NCBI RefSeq assembly: GCF_009828115.1
Contig: NZ_WTYL01000003.1
Location: 382,501-446,500 of the forward strand
Origin: Allopontixanthobacter sediminis
GTDB lineage: Bacteria; Pseudomonadota; Alphaproteobacteria; Sphingomonadales; Sphingomonadaceae
DNA length: 64,000 nucleotides
Direction of reading: 5' to 3'
The position numbers and the translations under genes were made by a program. Shown piece after piece: positions 24,356-33,299 of this stretch. The notes beneath the pieces were generated by a model. The model had not been told where the DNA came from. It ran no database searches and was given only the letters and a program-made list of their open reading frames with translations. Numbering within the stretch: position 1 is the stretch's first letter; each line of letters begins with the position of its first letter.

Positions 24356-24781
24356 ATGAGTGACCCGCACAACCTTGGCCGGTTCTTGGAAGCACAGGCG
24401 GGCCGTTATGAAACCGCCGTCAACGAGGTCCGGCGCGGCATGAAGCGTAGCCACTGGATGTGGTTCATTTTTCCGCAATTGGCGGGGCTTGGCCGTAGCG
24501 CGACAGCGCAGCACTATGCCATCCGTTCGCTGAATGAGGCTCGCAGCTATCTCTCGCATCCTGTCCTTGGCACTCGGCTGCGCGAATGCGTGGCGTTGCT
24601 GCAGGACTTGGACGGTCTGACGGCTCAAACGGTGTTTGGGGAGGTGGACGCTTTAAAGCTGCGCTCCTCGCTGACCCTCTTTATCGAGGCGGGCGCGGGC
24701 CCGCTATTCGTTGCAGCACTTGAACGCTGGTTTGCCGGGGAGAAAGACACCGCCACACTCGCCTTGCTCAATAGAGAATAG
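24356..24781 (+). CDS. DUF1810 family protein
   Basis: A 141-residue cytoplasmic protein from ATG 24356. DUF1810 signatures are complete: LGRFLEAQAGRYETAVNEVRRGMKRSHWMWFIFPQ, AIRSLNEARSYLSHPVLGTRLRECVALL and FIEAGAGPLFVAALERWFAGEKDTATLALL. The family (about 140 residues) is related to MACRO-type and ADP-ribose-linked proteins by some annotations, but its role is not settled. The longer open frame upstream runs through repeat A7 and is not coding. No operon partner. Confidence 0.9.
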   Translation: MSDPHNLGRFLEAQAGRYETAVNEVRRGMKRSHWMWFIFPQLAGLGRSATAQHYAIRSLNEARSYLSHPVLGTRLRECVALLQDLDGLTAQTVFGEVDALKLRSSLTLFIEAGAGPLFVAALERWFAGEKDTATLALLNRE

Positions 24782-24840
24782 GCGGCCAAAGTCAGCAAAT
24801 TGCTCCGTCCGCCTGCGCCGCGAGTATATCCGCGCGTCAT

Positions 24841-26004
24841 TTACAGTGCTTCAACAAAACTTTTCGCAAGCTCCTTGGCAGCCGTGGCGATTGCAACCCG
24901 CTCCGTCTCGTCGCCTACCTCATATGTGTATGATGGAATGAGGTAGTTGGCATAGAACCAGTTTTTTGCAGTGCCTGTGCCAGGGTTGGCGTTGCGACGC
25001 TCAATAGCGAAGTGATAGCCTGCGATCTGGCCCTCCTTGCCGACGAGCCAACGAGCCAGGAATTGTTCCTGCCCTTCGCTGGCTTCATCGCCCTGCACAT
25101 AAAACAGGTTTCGAGACGTCGAATGAAAATCGACCATCGCAATCGGGCGAACGTGGTCCGGCAGCTTTTCCAGCCATTGCGCAATTGAGCGGGTTTCTGG
25201 CTGGCTGAATGTTCCCCAGTCACGATTAAGATCCACGCCGCCCAAATTGGCCCGCCAATGTCCGCGCGCGACACCATCCGGATTGAGCAGCGGAACCGCA
25301 AGAATTTGCAGATCTTCTGCATCGTATTGCTTCGTGTCGGCAAGCAAAACTAGGGTTTCGAGAAAATGCTCCATGGCGATCGCACCGGTCACTTCGGGTG
25401 GGTGCTGACGCCCAAGTAGGATCACCAGCTTTTCTGCATTCGGGTTACCGACCCGGAGCGCCTCGATGGGTCGGCCATCGTGAGAGCGACCGAGCGTGAG
25501 CCGCCTGACTGCCGCGCTGCGATCCAGACGCGTCAAGAGAGCCTCGTGCTCCCTCACCCCGAGCAATTCTTGAGCGCTGACGATGGCTTGCCCCGGGGGC
25601 AGGGTAAGTGATGCCGTCTTGCCATCATCGCGCACTTGGGCGTCCACGACTCCGAACCGCTCGCTACTCTGCCATTTCGGGCTGTAGCGATGTTTCGCCC
25701 CCAGGTAGCGGAGGTGGACGGTGACGTTCTCCTTTCCGCTCGCGGTGTAGCGGAACGCGTACCACGGGCTGGGATTGATCGGCGGGGCGTGCTCGGGCGA
25801 GATCAGGATGGAAAACTCCTTCTCGCCCTCGACAACGCAGCGCGAGGGCGGCGCACCTTCGAAATCAAAACTGATGCCCACGGACCGGGTTGAGCAACCC
25901 GGCAGTTGAGAGCCAGCCAAATGGCCAAGTGGAGGCGCCCCCGCACACGCCCCCAAGAAGACCAACACACCGCCCAGCAGCAACCATGTCCGGTATCGTG
26001 TCAC
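24841..26004 (-). CDS. M14-family zinc carboxypeptidase lipoprotein
   Basis: A 387-residue exported peptidase. The GTG start at 26004 gives a lipoprotein signal (WLLLGGVLVFLGAC), with the lipidated Cys near residue 18. The N-terminal beta domain (about 30-150) resembles cytosolic-carboxypeptidase-like M14 proteins. The catalytic domain has zinc ligands in GRQHPPEVTG (His, Glu) and DFHSTS (His), LNPDGVARGHW, VDLNRDWG, and the catalytic Glu in TYEVGDETE. It starts 4 bp after the TonB receptor with no ribosome site of its own, so it is coupled to it and ends the dctA-esterase-receptor operon. It should remove C-terminal residues from peptides or conjugates. Confidence 0.88.
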   Translation of the reverse strand: MTRYRTWLLLGGVLVFLGACAGAPPLGHLAGSQLPGCSTRSVGISFDFEGAPPSRCVVEGEKEFSILISPEHAPPINPSPWYAFRYTASGKENVTVHLRYLGAKHRYSPKWQSSERFGVVDAQVRDDGKTASLTLPPGQAIVSAQELLGVREHEALLTRLDRSAAVRRLTLGRSHDGRPIEALRVGNPNAEKLVILLGRQHPPEVTGAIAMEHFLETLVLLADTKQYDAEDLQILAVPLLNPDGVARGHWRANLGGVDLNRDWGTFSQPETRSIAQWLEKLPDHVRPIAMVDFHSTSRNLFYVQGDEASEGQEQFLARWLVGKEGQIAGYHFAIERRNANPGTGTAKNWFYANYLIPSYTYEVGDETERVAIATAAKELAKSFVEAL

Positions 26005-26008
26005 AAGG

Positions 26009-29000
26009 TTAGAACTTTTTCCTGAGCTCGACCGCAAACTGCCGCCCGCGCGGACTGTGCAGATCGCTGTAAAAGCCATAGGATTCATCAGCCAGCGGCG
26101 GATCCTTGTCGAACAAGTTATTGATGGCAAAGCGCAAGCGGGTTCCATCAAGAGCGGTGTTGTTATTGATCGAATAGGCGATAGAGACATTCATCGTGAA
26201 CTGATCATCGATCGGATAGAAATTGGCGTTCGGATCATCGGACACAATGAGCTCATCGCGGACTACGCTGGTATCGTAGAACGAACCGACATAGGCTCCG
26301 AATACCCCGATATCTACCGGGCCTTCTTCCCAATTGATCGATCCACTGGCCCGCCATTTTGGACGGCCATCGACTTCGAGCAATTCACCAAGACCTCCGA
26401 CGGTCACGTCGAGGGGCAGGATGCCGGCAGCGATTGCATCGAGAATTTCTTGCCCGTCAGGACCGGCGCTCTGGACGAAGCCCAGAAGGCGAGCCGCATT
26501 TAGCCGTACCCGGAACTTGCCTAGCCCGAAATCCGGTACCCGGTAATGCAGACCGAAATCCCAACCCTTAGAAACTCGGCTGTCGAGATTCAGATAGGGA
26601 TCGAGGACCTGGATGATCTTCCCAGCAGGGTCCAGGCTAGTGCCGGTGAACAGTACGATATCCTCCGCTGTCGGCGCTTCGCGGATAACGTTGGGATTGC
26701 TGCCGCCATTGAGCCGGCGCAAGAAATCGAGCGCGATCGCGTTGTCGTCTCCGAATGTGCCGACAAGACCTTTCTGTTTCACGCGCCAATAGTCCGCCGT
26801 CAACGTAAGGCCGGGGACGAAGGCCGGTTCAAGAACTATACCGAGGTTGATGCTCTCGCTTTTCTCCGGCTTGAGGTTCTCGCCGCCTGTACGAAAACTG
26901 ATCACGCCCGCGCCGAAGCAGCCGTCCAGGCCGTCCAGTAGCCCTTTCTCGACCTGTGCCTGGCAGACTACGAAATCGTCGCGCGTGTTGGAGCGGGTGG
27001 TCCCGGAGTCGTTCACCTGGACGAGGTTGGGAGCGCGGAAGCCTTGCGACCACGCGCCACGGAATGTGACCCCTGGCACCGTCGTCCACGAGGCGGCAAT
27101 GCGCGGCACTTTCGCGGTGGCCTTGATATCGCTGAAACGCTCAATACGGCCTGCTACCTGAAGGTTGAGTTCATGCACCAAAGGAATGTCCATGTCGGGA
27201 CTTACGATCGGAACGAACACTTCCGCGAACGCCGAATAAACATCGCGGTTACCGCTGCTATCCGGCGTTTCGCTGGTGCCGGCGACATCGCTGCCGTTGA
27301 AGACTCCCGTGACGCTATCGGTAAAGGAAATGGTGCCGTCCAGACGCGGATCGCGATCGTCAAAGAACGTCTCATGCCGCCACTCAACCCCGGCCGCCAC
27401 ACCGACGTCGCCGCCTGGAAGCTGGAACAGGTCGTTGCGGCTGACCTTGAAATCAGCCAGCGCCAGACTGGTCCCACCCTTGCGGAACACGTCGATCCGG
27501 AACGAATCTATCACGGACGCAGCGTTGGGCGTGCAATCGCCTTCCCCCGGATCCCCAAGGCAGCCGCCGTTAAACGGGTTGTAGGCATCGGGCGTTGTGC
27601 GGTTGATTGCTTGTTGCATCAAGGTAAGGGAAACGCGGTTGCGCGCCAGATCGAGCGATTTCGATTCCGAATACAGCAGCCCGGCATCGAAGTCCCATGC
27701 GCCGAAGTCGCCGCGCAGGCCGCCAACGAGCCGGAAGTTGTCCTTGTCGACCGACACGTCGCGATTGCCGACATCCACAAAGCGATAGCGCTCCATGATG
27801 AGGTCGGCACCACCGGCGGCGATGGTCGTACCCGGCAGGCGGTTCGGGCTGCCCACGGGGCCGAACGGGTTCCAGTAGGCGGTGCGCGAAATGCCGACGG
27901 GCACGGCGCTAAGGATCGCCGATGCCTCGATATTGCGGCGGTTTTCCGACCGGTAATAGCTTCCCTCGAAATAGGCCTCCAGGCTGTCGGTAATTTCGTA
28001 GCTCAGCAAAGCGAGCGCATTGTAGCGGCTCTTGCGACTGATCAGGTGGTTGCCGAAATTGGTGTTGTAGCGCACGTCGCTCGTCGGCGTGGTGCCGTTG
28101 CGCGCGCAAATCCCGCCGCCGAAATCCAGGCGGCAACCAGGAAATGTGCCCGGCTGAAGGTAGAAGTCGTCGTCCCCAATCGGTGTGCGGTTCGACGGTG
28201 CCTGAATGTCGAACTGACCAAAGGGGCCGAAAGTATTTCGGTTGTTGAACGACGCATCGCCCTCGAATTCGGTGCCTTCGACCAACGGGAGCCGGTTTTC
28301 TTCGCCGGCATAATCGCGTTTGTTGGCAAGAAGGCCGTTCTCGTGAAAATAGCCACCGTAAACGGTCAGGTTGCCGCGGCCGCCACCGAAATCGAAACCC
28401 AACCCTCCATTGATCGAATAATTGTAGAGGCCGGTCCCGTCTGACAAGCGGACATCGGCTTCGACGAAACCTCCCTTCAAGCCGCCTTTGAGGACAGTAT
28501 TGACCACACCTGCAACCGCGTCGGCGCCATATATAGCCGAGGCCCCGTCGCGCAGGACCTCGATCCGCCGGACGCTGCCTGGAGCAATCTCGTTCGTATC
28601 GGACGAAACTACGGGAACCAGAAGTTCGGTCTGGAAACCCGGATGCAGGGTCATTCGCCGGCCATTAATCAGCAACAGCGTATTGCCGGTACCAAGGTCG
28701 CGCAGATTGATCGATCCGACATCACCGCGTGCGCTGTTCTGTGACGAATTGTTCTGCTCGTTGAACGCGACCGTCCCGGCTTGAGGAATTGAACGAAAGA
28801 TTTCGTCGCCAGAACTGGCTCCCGAGTTCTCGATTTCCTGTTCGTCGACCACGGTGACGGGCAGGATATCGTTGATCTGCGCGCCCTGGATCTGGGTGCC
28901 GGTGACGACGATCTCGGTATTGTTTCCGACCGTCGACTCGGCAGGGCCGGTGGTGCTGGTTTCGGGCGCAGCGGCCGGCTGTTCCTGAGCAGCAGCGGCC

Positions 29001-29062
29001 GTCGCCGCGAGCAGGCTCGTACTGCCTAATAGCGCCAGCTTCGCGATTTTCTTGATGTGCAT
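26009..29062 (-). CDS. TonB-dependent receptor
   Basis: A 1017-residue outer-membrane receptor from ATG 29062 (GGGAGGAA upstream); a further ATG seven codons earlier is less likely. Signal peptide (MHIKKIAKLALLGSTSLLAATAAAA), TonB box EIVVTG, plug domain (EIFRSIPQAGTVAF, LLLINGRRM, VLRDGASAIYGADAVAGVVN) and a barrel ending AVELRKKF. It resembles the long sphingomonad and Caulobacter receptors for oligopeptides or complex organics. Cotranscription with an M14 peptidase, an esterase and a DctA-like symporter suggests a peptide- or amino-acid-containing conjugate, which is inference. Antisense frames of up to 466 codons are shadows. Confidence 0.95.
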   Translation of the reverse strand: MHIKKIAKLALLGSTSLLAATAAAAQEQPAAAPETSTTGPAESTVGNNTEIVVTGTQIQGAQINDILPVTVVDEQEIENSGASSGDEIFRSIPQAGTVAFNEQNNSSQNSARGDVGSINLRDLGTGNTLLLINGRRMTLHPGFQTELLVPVVSSDTNEIAPGSVRRIEVLRDGASAIYGADAVAGVVNTVLKGGLKGGFVEADVRLSDGTGLYNYSINGGLGFDFGGGRGNLTVYGGYFHENGLLANKRDYAGEENRLPLVEGTEFEGDASFNNRNTFGPFGQFDIQAPSNRTPIGDDDFYLQPGTFPGCRLDFGGGICARNGTTPTSDVRYNTNFGNHLISRKSRYNALALLSYEITDSLEAYFEGSYYRSENRRNIEASAILSAVPVGISRTAYWNPFGPVGSPNRLPGTTIAAGGADLIMERYRFVDVGNRDVSVDKDNFRLVGGLRGDFGAWDFDAGLLYSESKSLDLARNRVSLTLMQQAINRTTPDAYNPFNGGCLGDPGEGDCTPNAASVIDSFRIDVFRKGGTSLALADFKVSRNDLFQLPGGDVGVAAGVEWRHETFFDDRDPRLDGTISFTDSVTGVFNGSDVAGTSETPDSSGNRDVYSAFAEVFVPIVSPDMDIPLVHELNLQVAGRIERFSDIKATAKVPRIAASWTTVPGVTFRGAWSQGFRAPNLVQVNDSGTTRSNTRDDFVVCQAQVEKGLLDGLDGCFGAGVISFRTGGENLKPEKSESINLGIVLEPAFVPGLTLTADYWRVKQKGLVGTFGDDNAIALDFLRRLNGGSNPNVIREAPTAEDIVLFTGTSLDPAGKIIQVLDPYLNLDSRVSKGWDFGLHYRVPDFGLGKFRVRLNAARLLGFVQSAGPDGQEILDAIAAGILPLDVTVGGLGELLEVDGRPKWRASGSINWEEGPVDIGVFGAYVGSFYDTSVVRDELIVSDDPNANFYPIDDQFTMNVSIAYSINNNTALDGTRLRFAINNLFDKDPPLADESYGFYSDLHSPRGRQFAVELRKKF

Positions 29063-29079
29063 GTTTGTGTTCCTCCCAA

Positions 29080-30027
29080 TCAATTCTTTTTATTCATGGT
29101 GCTTGCGAGCCAGGTATCGAACAATGTCGGCCACTGGCTCAGAGTCTGCTCTGGCTTACCCAGGCCCCATCCGTGGCCGCCGGCCGAAAAAATGTGCATC
29201 TCGACGTTTGCGCCGGCACCATTCAGTGCTTCGAAAAGTGCAATGTTGTGGCCGGGCGGCGTGATCGGATCGTCGGCCGAGGAAAACAGGATCGTCGGCG
29301 GAGCGTCTTTCGAGACATGCGTGTCGAGCGACCAGGCTTCCTGCGCAGCGAGTGAGGGTTCGCGGCCGACAATCTCGCGCCGGGTTCGGGTGGTATCAAA
29401 TGGTTTGCGCAGCGAGACCACGGGGAAAAGTAGCGCGGCGAAATCGGGCCGCGCCGATGCCGCTTCGAATGTGTCGCGTCCCTCGTACAATGCCTGGCCC
29501 GGGTTCAGCGCCGTGTAACCCGCCAGATGGCCCCCTGCCGAAAAGCCCATGATGCCGATGCGGTCGGACCGAATGCCGAATTCATTAGCGCGATGACGGA
29601 TAATCTTCATCGCCCGCTGCGCATCCATGAATGGAACTGCAGCGTCCCAACCGTCCCCCGGAAGTCGGTGTATCAGCTCGAAAACAGTGTAGCCCCTAAG
29701 CTGCAGCCACTTGGCTGCAGGCGTGCTTTCCTTCCATAACTGAATCCGGAAGTACCCGCCGCCGCCAATAACCAGTATTGCGGTCCCGTTTGGTGCATTG
29801 GGGCGGTAGACCCTCATGCGTGGGTTCGAAACGTTCGATACTGCCCCATACCCGGCGCCTTCGGCCCCGACCTTCTCGGGTCCGCTGACCTCGCCATTGC
29901 CAGGCGCCTTGCCGAGCCAAAGCGGTATTTCTTCGAAATCATGGGCGTTCAGCACAGAGCCAGTGGACAAGCTTATTGCCGAAATCAGCATCGAGGCGCC
30001 GGTGATAATCGTACGGCGGGAGATCAT
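29080..30027 (-). CDS. Secreted alpha/beta hydrolase (acetyl-esterase/xylanase-like)
   Basis: A 315-residue exported esterase. The N-terminus [19 protein letters not shown] has a twin Arg and hydrophobic stretch, compatible with Tat or Sec export. The fold is that of the BD-FAE/endo-1,4-beta-xylanase B-like esterases: oxyanion GGGGYF, nucleophile Ser in GFSAGGHLA, Asp in [10 protein letters not shown], His in GGHGWG. Its ATG overlaps the dctA stop as ATGA, and the receptor gene follows 17 bp later. It likely hydrolyses an ester of the substrate taken up by the receptor. Confidence 0.87.
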   Translation of the reverse strand: MISRRTIITGASMLISAISLSTGSVLNAHDFEEIPLWLGKAPGNGEVSGPEKVGAEGAGYGAVSNVSNPRMRVYRPNAPNGTAILVIGGGGYFRIQLWKESTPAAKWLQLRGYTVFELIHRLPGDGWDAAVPFMDAQRAMKIIRHRANEFGIRSDRIGIMGFSAGGHLAGYTALNPGQALYEGRDTFEAASARPDFAALLFPVVSLRKPFDTTRTRREIVGREPSLAAQEAWSLDTHVSKDAPPTILFSSADDPITPPGHNIALFEALNGAGANVEMHIFSAGGHGWGLGKPEQTLSQWPTLFDTWLASTMNKKN

Positions 30028-31409
30028 GGCACTTCTCCGACTACCGCTGCCATGCCTTCGCTATACGGACCAGTTCGCTCGTGGTGCTCGATATCTGCTT
30101 CGGGAAGCGGCATTGGATTGCCGGCCATGGCTGCAGCGAGGCGCTGGGTGTCGAGCGCGTTCTCCCACTTCGCGACCACGATGGTAGCGACCGCATTGCC
30201 GATGAAATTGGTGAGCGCACGGCATTCACTCATGAAACGGTCAATGCCCAGGATCAGTGCCATCCCGGCCACTGGAACCGAGGGAATAACCGACAACGTG
30301 GCAGCCAGGATCACGAAACCGGCTCCGGTAACACCCGCCGCGCCTTTGGAACTGATCATCGCCACCAGCACCAAGGTGATCTGTTCGCCAAGGGAAAGTT
30401 CGATACCCACGGCCTGCGCGATAAATAGCGCGGCGAGGGTCATGTAGATGTTGGTGCCGTCCAGATTAAAAGAGTACCCGGTCGGTACGACAAGCCCGAC
30501 CACCGTCTTGCGGCAACCGGCTATTTCCATTTTCTCCATCAGGCTGGGCAGCGCTGCTTCTGACGAGGATGTGCCGAGAACCAGCAGAAGCTCTTCGCGC
30601 AGGTACTTGATGAGGCCAAAGATTGTGAAGCCCGCAAGGCGTGCAACAGTGCCCAAGACCACCAGCACAAACAGCAAGGAAGTCAGGTAAAAAGTGGCAA
30701 CCAACGCGGCGAGGCTGGCGAGCGAACCGATCCCGAATTCGCCGATGGTGAAGGCGATTGCCCCGAAAGCGCCGATCGGTGCGAACTTCATCAACATGTG
30801 AACAAGCTTGAAAATCACTTCGTTGAATGATCCGAGCACGTCAAACACGAGATCGCTGTGCGGCCGTGTTGTCGCGATGGCGACACCGGACAGGATTGCT
30901 ATCAGCAGCACCTGGAGGATTGATCCGCTGGTCAGGGCACTGAACAGGGTGGTTGGAATGATGCCCAGCAAGAAGGCAGAGATAGTCTGTTCTTCCGCAG
31001 TCTCCGCATAGGCTGCCACCGCGGTGGTATCGAGCGACGCGGGATCGATGTTGAGCCCGGCACCTGGCTGCACCACGTTTGCCACAACCAAACCGATGAT
31101 GAGCGCGATGGTCGAAAAGAACAGGAAATAGACAAAGGCCTTGCCGGCGACGCTTCCCACCGCCGTCATGTCCTTCATCCCGGCTATTCCGGTAGCGACT
31201 GTCAGGAAAATGACCGGGGCGATGATCATTTTGACCAAAGCGATAAAGCCATCCCCGAGCGGCTTCAGCGAGGAGCCCCATTCCGGAAACATGTGACCGA
31301 CTGCGGCGCCGAGAATAATGGCAGTTATGACCTGAAAATACAGATGCCGATAGAACGGAAGCTTCGGGGCTTGCACACGTTCTCCATCAGTAGTCGCTGC
31401 CAGTGCCAT
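30024..31409 (-). CDS. dctA: Dicarboxylate/amino acid:cation symporter (DctA/GltP family)
   Basis: A 461-residue inner-membrane transporter of the DAACS family: [23 protein letters not shown] at the N-terminus, the serine-rich re-entrant motif region [21 protein letters not shown], and [25 protein letters not shown], both hallmarks of DctA. Family members carry C4-dicarboxylates, aspartate or glutamate. It leads the operon with the esterase, TonB receptor and M14 peptidase, and is divergent from a DctB/DctD-like pair. The symbol rests on homology and on the regulator pair; substrate may be an acidic amino acid instead. Confidence 0.93.
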   Translation of the reverse strand: MALAATTDGERVQAPKLPFYRHLYFQVITAIILGAAVGHMFPEWGSSLKPLGDGFIALVKMIIAPVIFLTVATGIAGMKDMTAVGSVAGKAFVYFLFFSTIALIIGLVVANVVQPGAGLNIDPASLDTTAVAAYAETAEEQTISAFLLGIIPTTLFSALTSGSILQVLLIAILSGVAIATTRPHSDLVFDVLGSFNEVIFKLVHMLMKFAPIGAFGAIAFTIGEFGIGSLASLAALVATFYLTSLLFVLVVLGTVARLAGFTIFGLIKYLREELLLVLGTSSSEAALPSLMEKMEIAGCRKTVVGLVVPTGYSFNLDGTNIYMTLAALFIAQAVGIELSLGEQITLVLVAMISSKGAAGVTGAGFVILAATLSVIPSVPVAGMALILGIDRFMSECRALTNFIGNAVATIVVAKWENALDTQRLAAAMAGNPMPLPEADIEHHERTGPYSEGMAAVVGEVP

Positions 31410-31543
31410 TGCTCACTCTCTCGCCACAAATTATATTTTTCTGATGTCGATGATAAGCGCCCTGAACCGCTTGGCATAGTTTCGGAGCTGACATATTCTT
31501 AGTTATACAAAACAATGGCTTGAGTTGATTCACTACACAACCT

Positions 31544-31561
31544 TGTGCGGGTTTCCGCACA
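31544..31561. promoter_or_regulatory. DctD-like binding site 1
   Basis: TGTGCGG-GTTT-CCGCACA is a perfect 7-bp dyad. It matches the known rhizobial DctD-type half-site TGTGCGG. It lies about 135 bp upstream of dctA and in front of dctB. Confidence 0.75.
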
Positions 31562-31575
31562 TATAGTTTGCATAT

Positions 31576-31593
31576 CGTGCGGATTACCGCACA
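31576..31593. promoter_or_regulatory. DctD-like binding site 2
   Basis: GTGCGG-ATTA-CCGCAC is a perfect 6-bp dyad. Its centre is 32 bp (three helical turns) from site 1, and it ends about 9 bp before the dctB ATG, so binding here could also repress dctB. I found no -24/-12 sigma-54 promoter before dctA. Confidence 0.72.
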
Positions 31594-31601
31594 AACCCCG
31601 C

Positions 31602-33299
31602 ATGCTCCGTCTCCTTGATTTTGTCCCATTTGATCGTCGGCGACTGGGCTTGGCCGCGATCGCTGGCCTGGCATTGTTAGCCGGCCTGATCTGGTCCGTT
31701 GACCGGGTCATGTATTCGCGTGCGCTCTCCCAGGAAAAAGCCGCTGCTCGTGACGATGCGGAAATCCTTGCAGCCGGACTGAGAAGTGAGCTCGACAAGG
31801 TGAGCCTGCTTCCTATCGCGTTGGCGGGAGATCTTCAGGTTCGAGAATTCCTAGAGGGCGACCCAAGCCAGACCGGAGATCTCGACATCCGGCTCGCGAA
31901 TCTGGCGAAGCAATCAGGTTCCGCAGCAATCTACGTGATGGACAAAAGTGGTTTGACCCGCGCTGCAAGCAATTGGAATCAGCCGACTAGCTTTATTGGT
32001 TCCAACTATTCGTTCCGGCAATATTTTCGGCATGCTTTGACCCAGGGTACCTCCACCGAATTCGCGCTTGGCACTGTCAGCCGAAAACCGGGGCTGTATA
32101 TCGCTCGCAGAATTGGCTCGGCCGCGGATCCACTCGGCGTTGTGGCCGTGAAGATCGAATTCGATAAGCTTGAGGAAAGCTGGCGAAAAGCAACTGACGG
32201 TGTTTACGTCACAGATGCCAGCGGCGTTGCTCTTCTCGCGACCAATCCGATCTGGCGCTTTCGGTTGACCGAGGAAGGCCAGTCGCGCCCTCGCAATGTT
32301 GGGCAGGATAAGAAACGCTTCGGCCTCGCCAAGCTGGAACCACTTCTAATCGGCAGTGCTCGAGGCAGCGAGAAGCGAGAGATTGTCGAAGCGCCACTGC
32401 TTGACACCTTACAGCCAATTTCTTCTGAAGGTTGGGACTTGCACCTGCTGGTCGATCCGGGACGTAGCGCCGCGGCTGCCATAGCCAGTGGCAGGCTGGC
32501 AGTTGCGCTTGCGCTCGCCACGACGGTTGCGCTCGCCTTTGCCATGTTTTTCGTACGCCGCAGGAGGGAATCCTTGCAGGAAGAGATGGTGGCGCAACGC
32601 ACGCGCACCTTGCGTGATCAATTGTCACAGGCGAACCGCTTGGCAACGCTTGGCCAGATCTCTGCCGGCGTGGGGCACGAGATCGGGCAGCCCGTTGCGG
32701 CGATGCGCGTCTTCGCGGAAAATGGGGTGAAATTGATAGGTTGCGGCCGGGTTGACGACGCGTCGGCGAACTTCCGAGAAATCGTGGGGCTTGCCGACCG
32801 GCTCGGGCTGATAACAGGCGAATTGCGCCGTTTCAGCCAGCGGCAGCCTGGGCCCCGGCGCCTGGTCCAGATTGGTGAGATCGTGGACGGGGCGCTTCTG
32901 CTGCTGCGCGACCGGATCATGTCGATGAACGTGACGCTGCGGGTGCCGGCGGCAGAAATGCTCGACATCGCTGTTGTCGCCGAACACGTCAGGCTTGAAC
33001 AGGTTCTCGTGAACCTCCTCCAGAATGCGCTGGATGCGGTAGACAAAAATGGAGAAATCGTCATCGAGGTTTCTCTGATCGATGACAAGGTCGGCCTGCG
33101 CGTGCTGGATAGCGGAGCGGGTATCGGAGCGGAAGATTCAGCGCAGCTGTTTCACCCCTTCGCCACGACCAAACCGGATGGTCTGGGCCTCGGCCTGGTT
33201 ATCTCGCGTGATATCATGCGTGACCATGGCGGCGATCTCGTCTTCAATGATGGCGAACAGCGGACGTGCTTCACCATGATCATTCCGCATACACAATGA
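31602..33299 (+). CDS. dctB: DctB-type sensor histidine kinase
   Basis: A 565-residue membrane kinase from ATG 31602. TM1 (15-33), a periplasmic double-PAS/dCACHE sensor with FIGSNYSFRQYFRHALTQGT and GLYIARRI (a DctB/CitA-like signature), TM2 (297-318), a coiled coil, DHp with His359 in GQISAGVGHEIGQPVAAM, and a catalytic domain with LVNLLQNALDA and DGLGLGLVIS. There is no ribosome site and dyad 2 lies directly in front, so the mRNA may be leaderless. It overlaps the response regulator gene by 4 bp. It should sense a C4-dicarboxylate or similar acid outside the inner membrane. Confidence 0.93.
   Translation: MLRLLDFVPFDRRRLGLAAIAGLALLAGLIWSVDRVMYSRALSQEKAAARDDAEILAAGLRSELDKVSLLPIALAGDLQVREFLEGDPSQTGDLDIRLANLAKQSGSAAIYVMDKSGLTRAASNWNQPTSFIGSNYSFRQYFRHALTQGTSTEFALGTVSRKPGLYIARRIGSAADPLGVVAVKIEFDKLEESWRKATDGVYVTDASGVALLATNPIWRFRLTEEGQSRPRNVGQDKKRFGLAKLEPLLIGSARGSEKREIVEAPLLDTLQPISSEGWDLHLLVDPGRSAAAAIASGRLAVALALATTVALAFAMFFVRRRRESLQEEMVAQRTRTLRDQLSQANRLATLGQISAGVGHEIGQPVAAMRVFAENGVKLIGCGRVDDASANFREIVGLADRLGLITGELRRFSQRQPGPRRLVQIGEIVDGALLLLRDRIMSMNVTLRVPAAEMLDIAVVAEHVRLEQVLVNLLQNALDAVDKNGEIVIEVSLIDDKVGLRVLDSGAGIGAEDSAQLFHPFATTKPDGLGLGLVISRDIMRDHGGDLVFNDGEQRTCFTMIIPHTQ

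Noticed and set aside
27044-28444. 466-codon open frame opposite the TonB receptor
   Set aside because: Lies wholly antisense to a well-supported receptor gene; sequence has no domain and is a product of codon bias.
31410-31543. Search for a sigma-54 (-24/-12) promoter before dctA
   Set aside because: No GG-N10-GC element in a suitable position was found on the minus strand.
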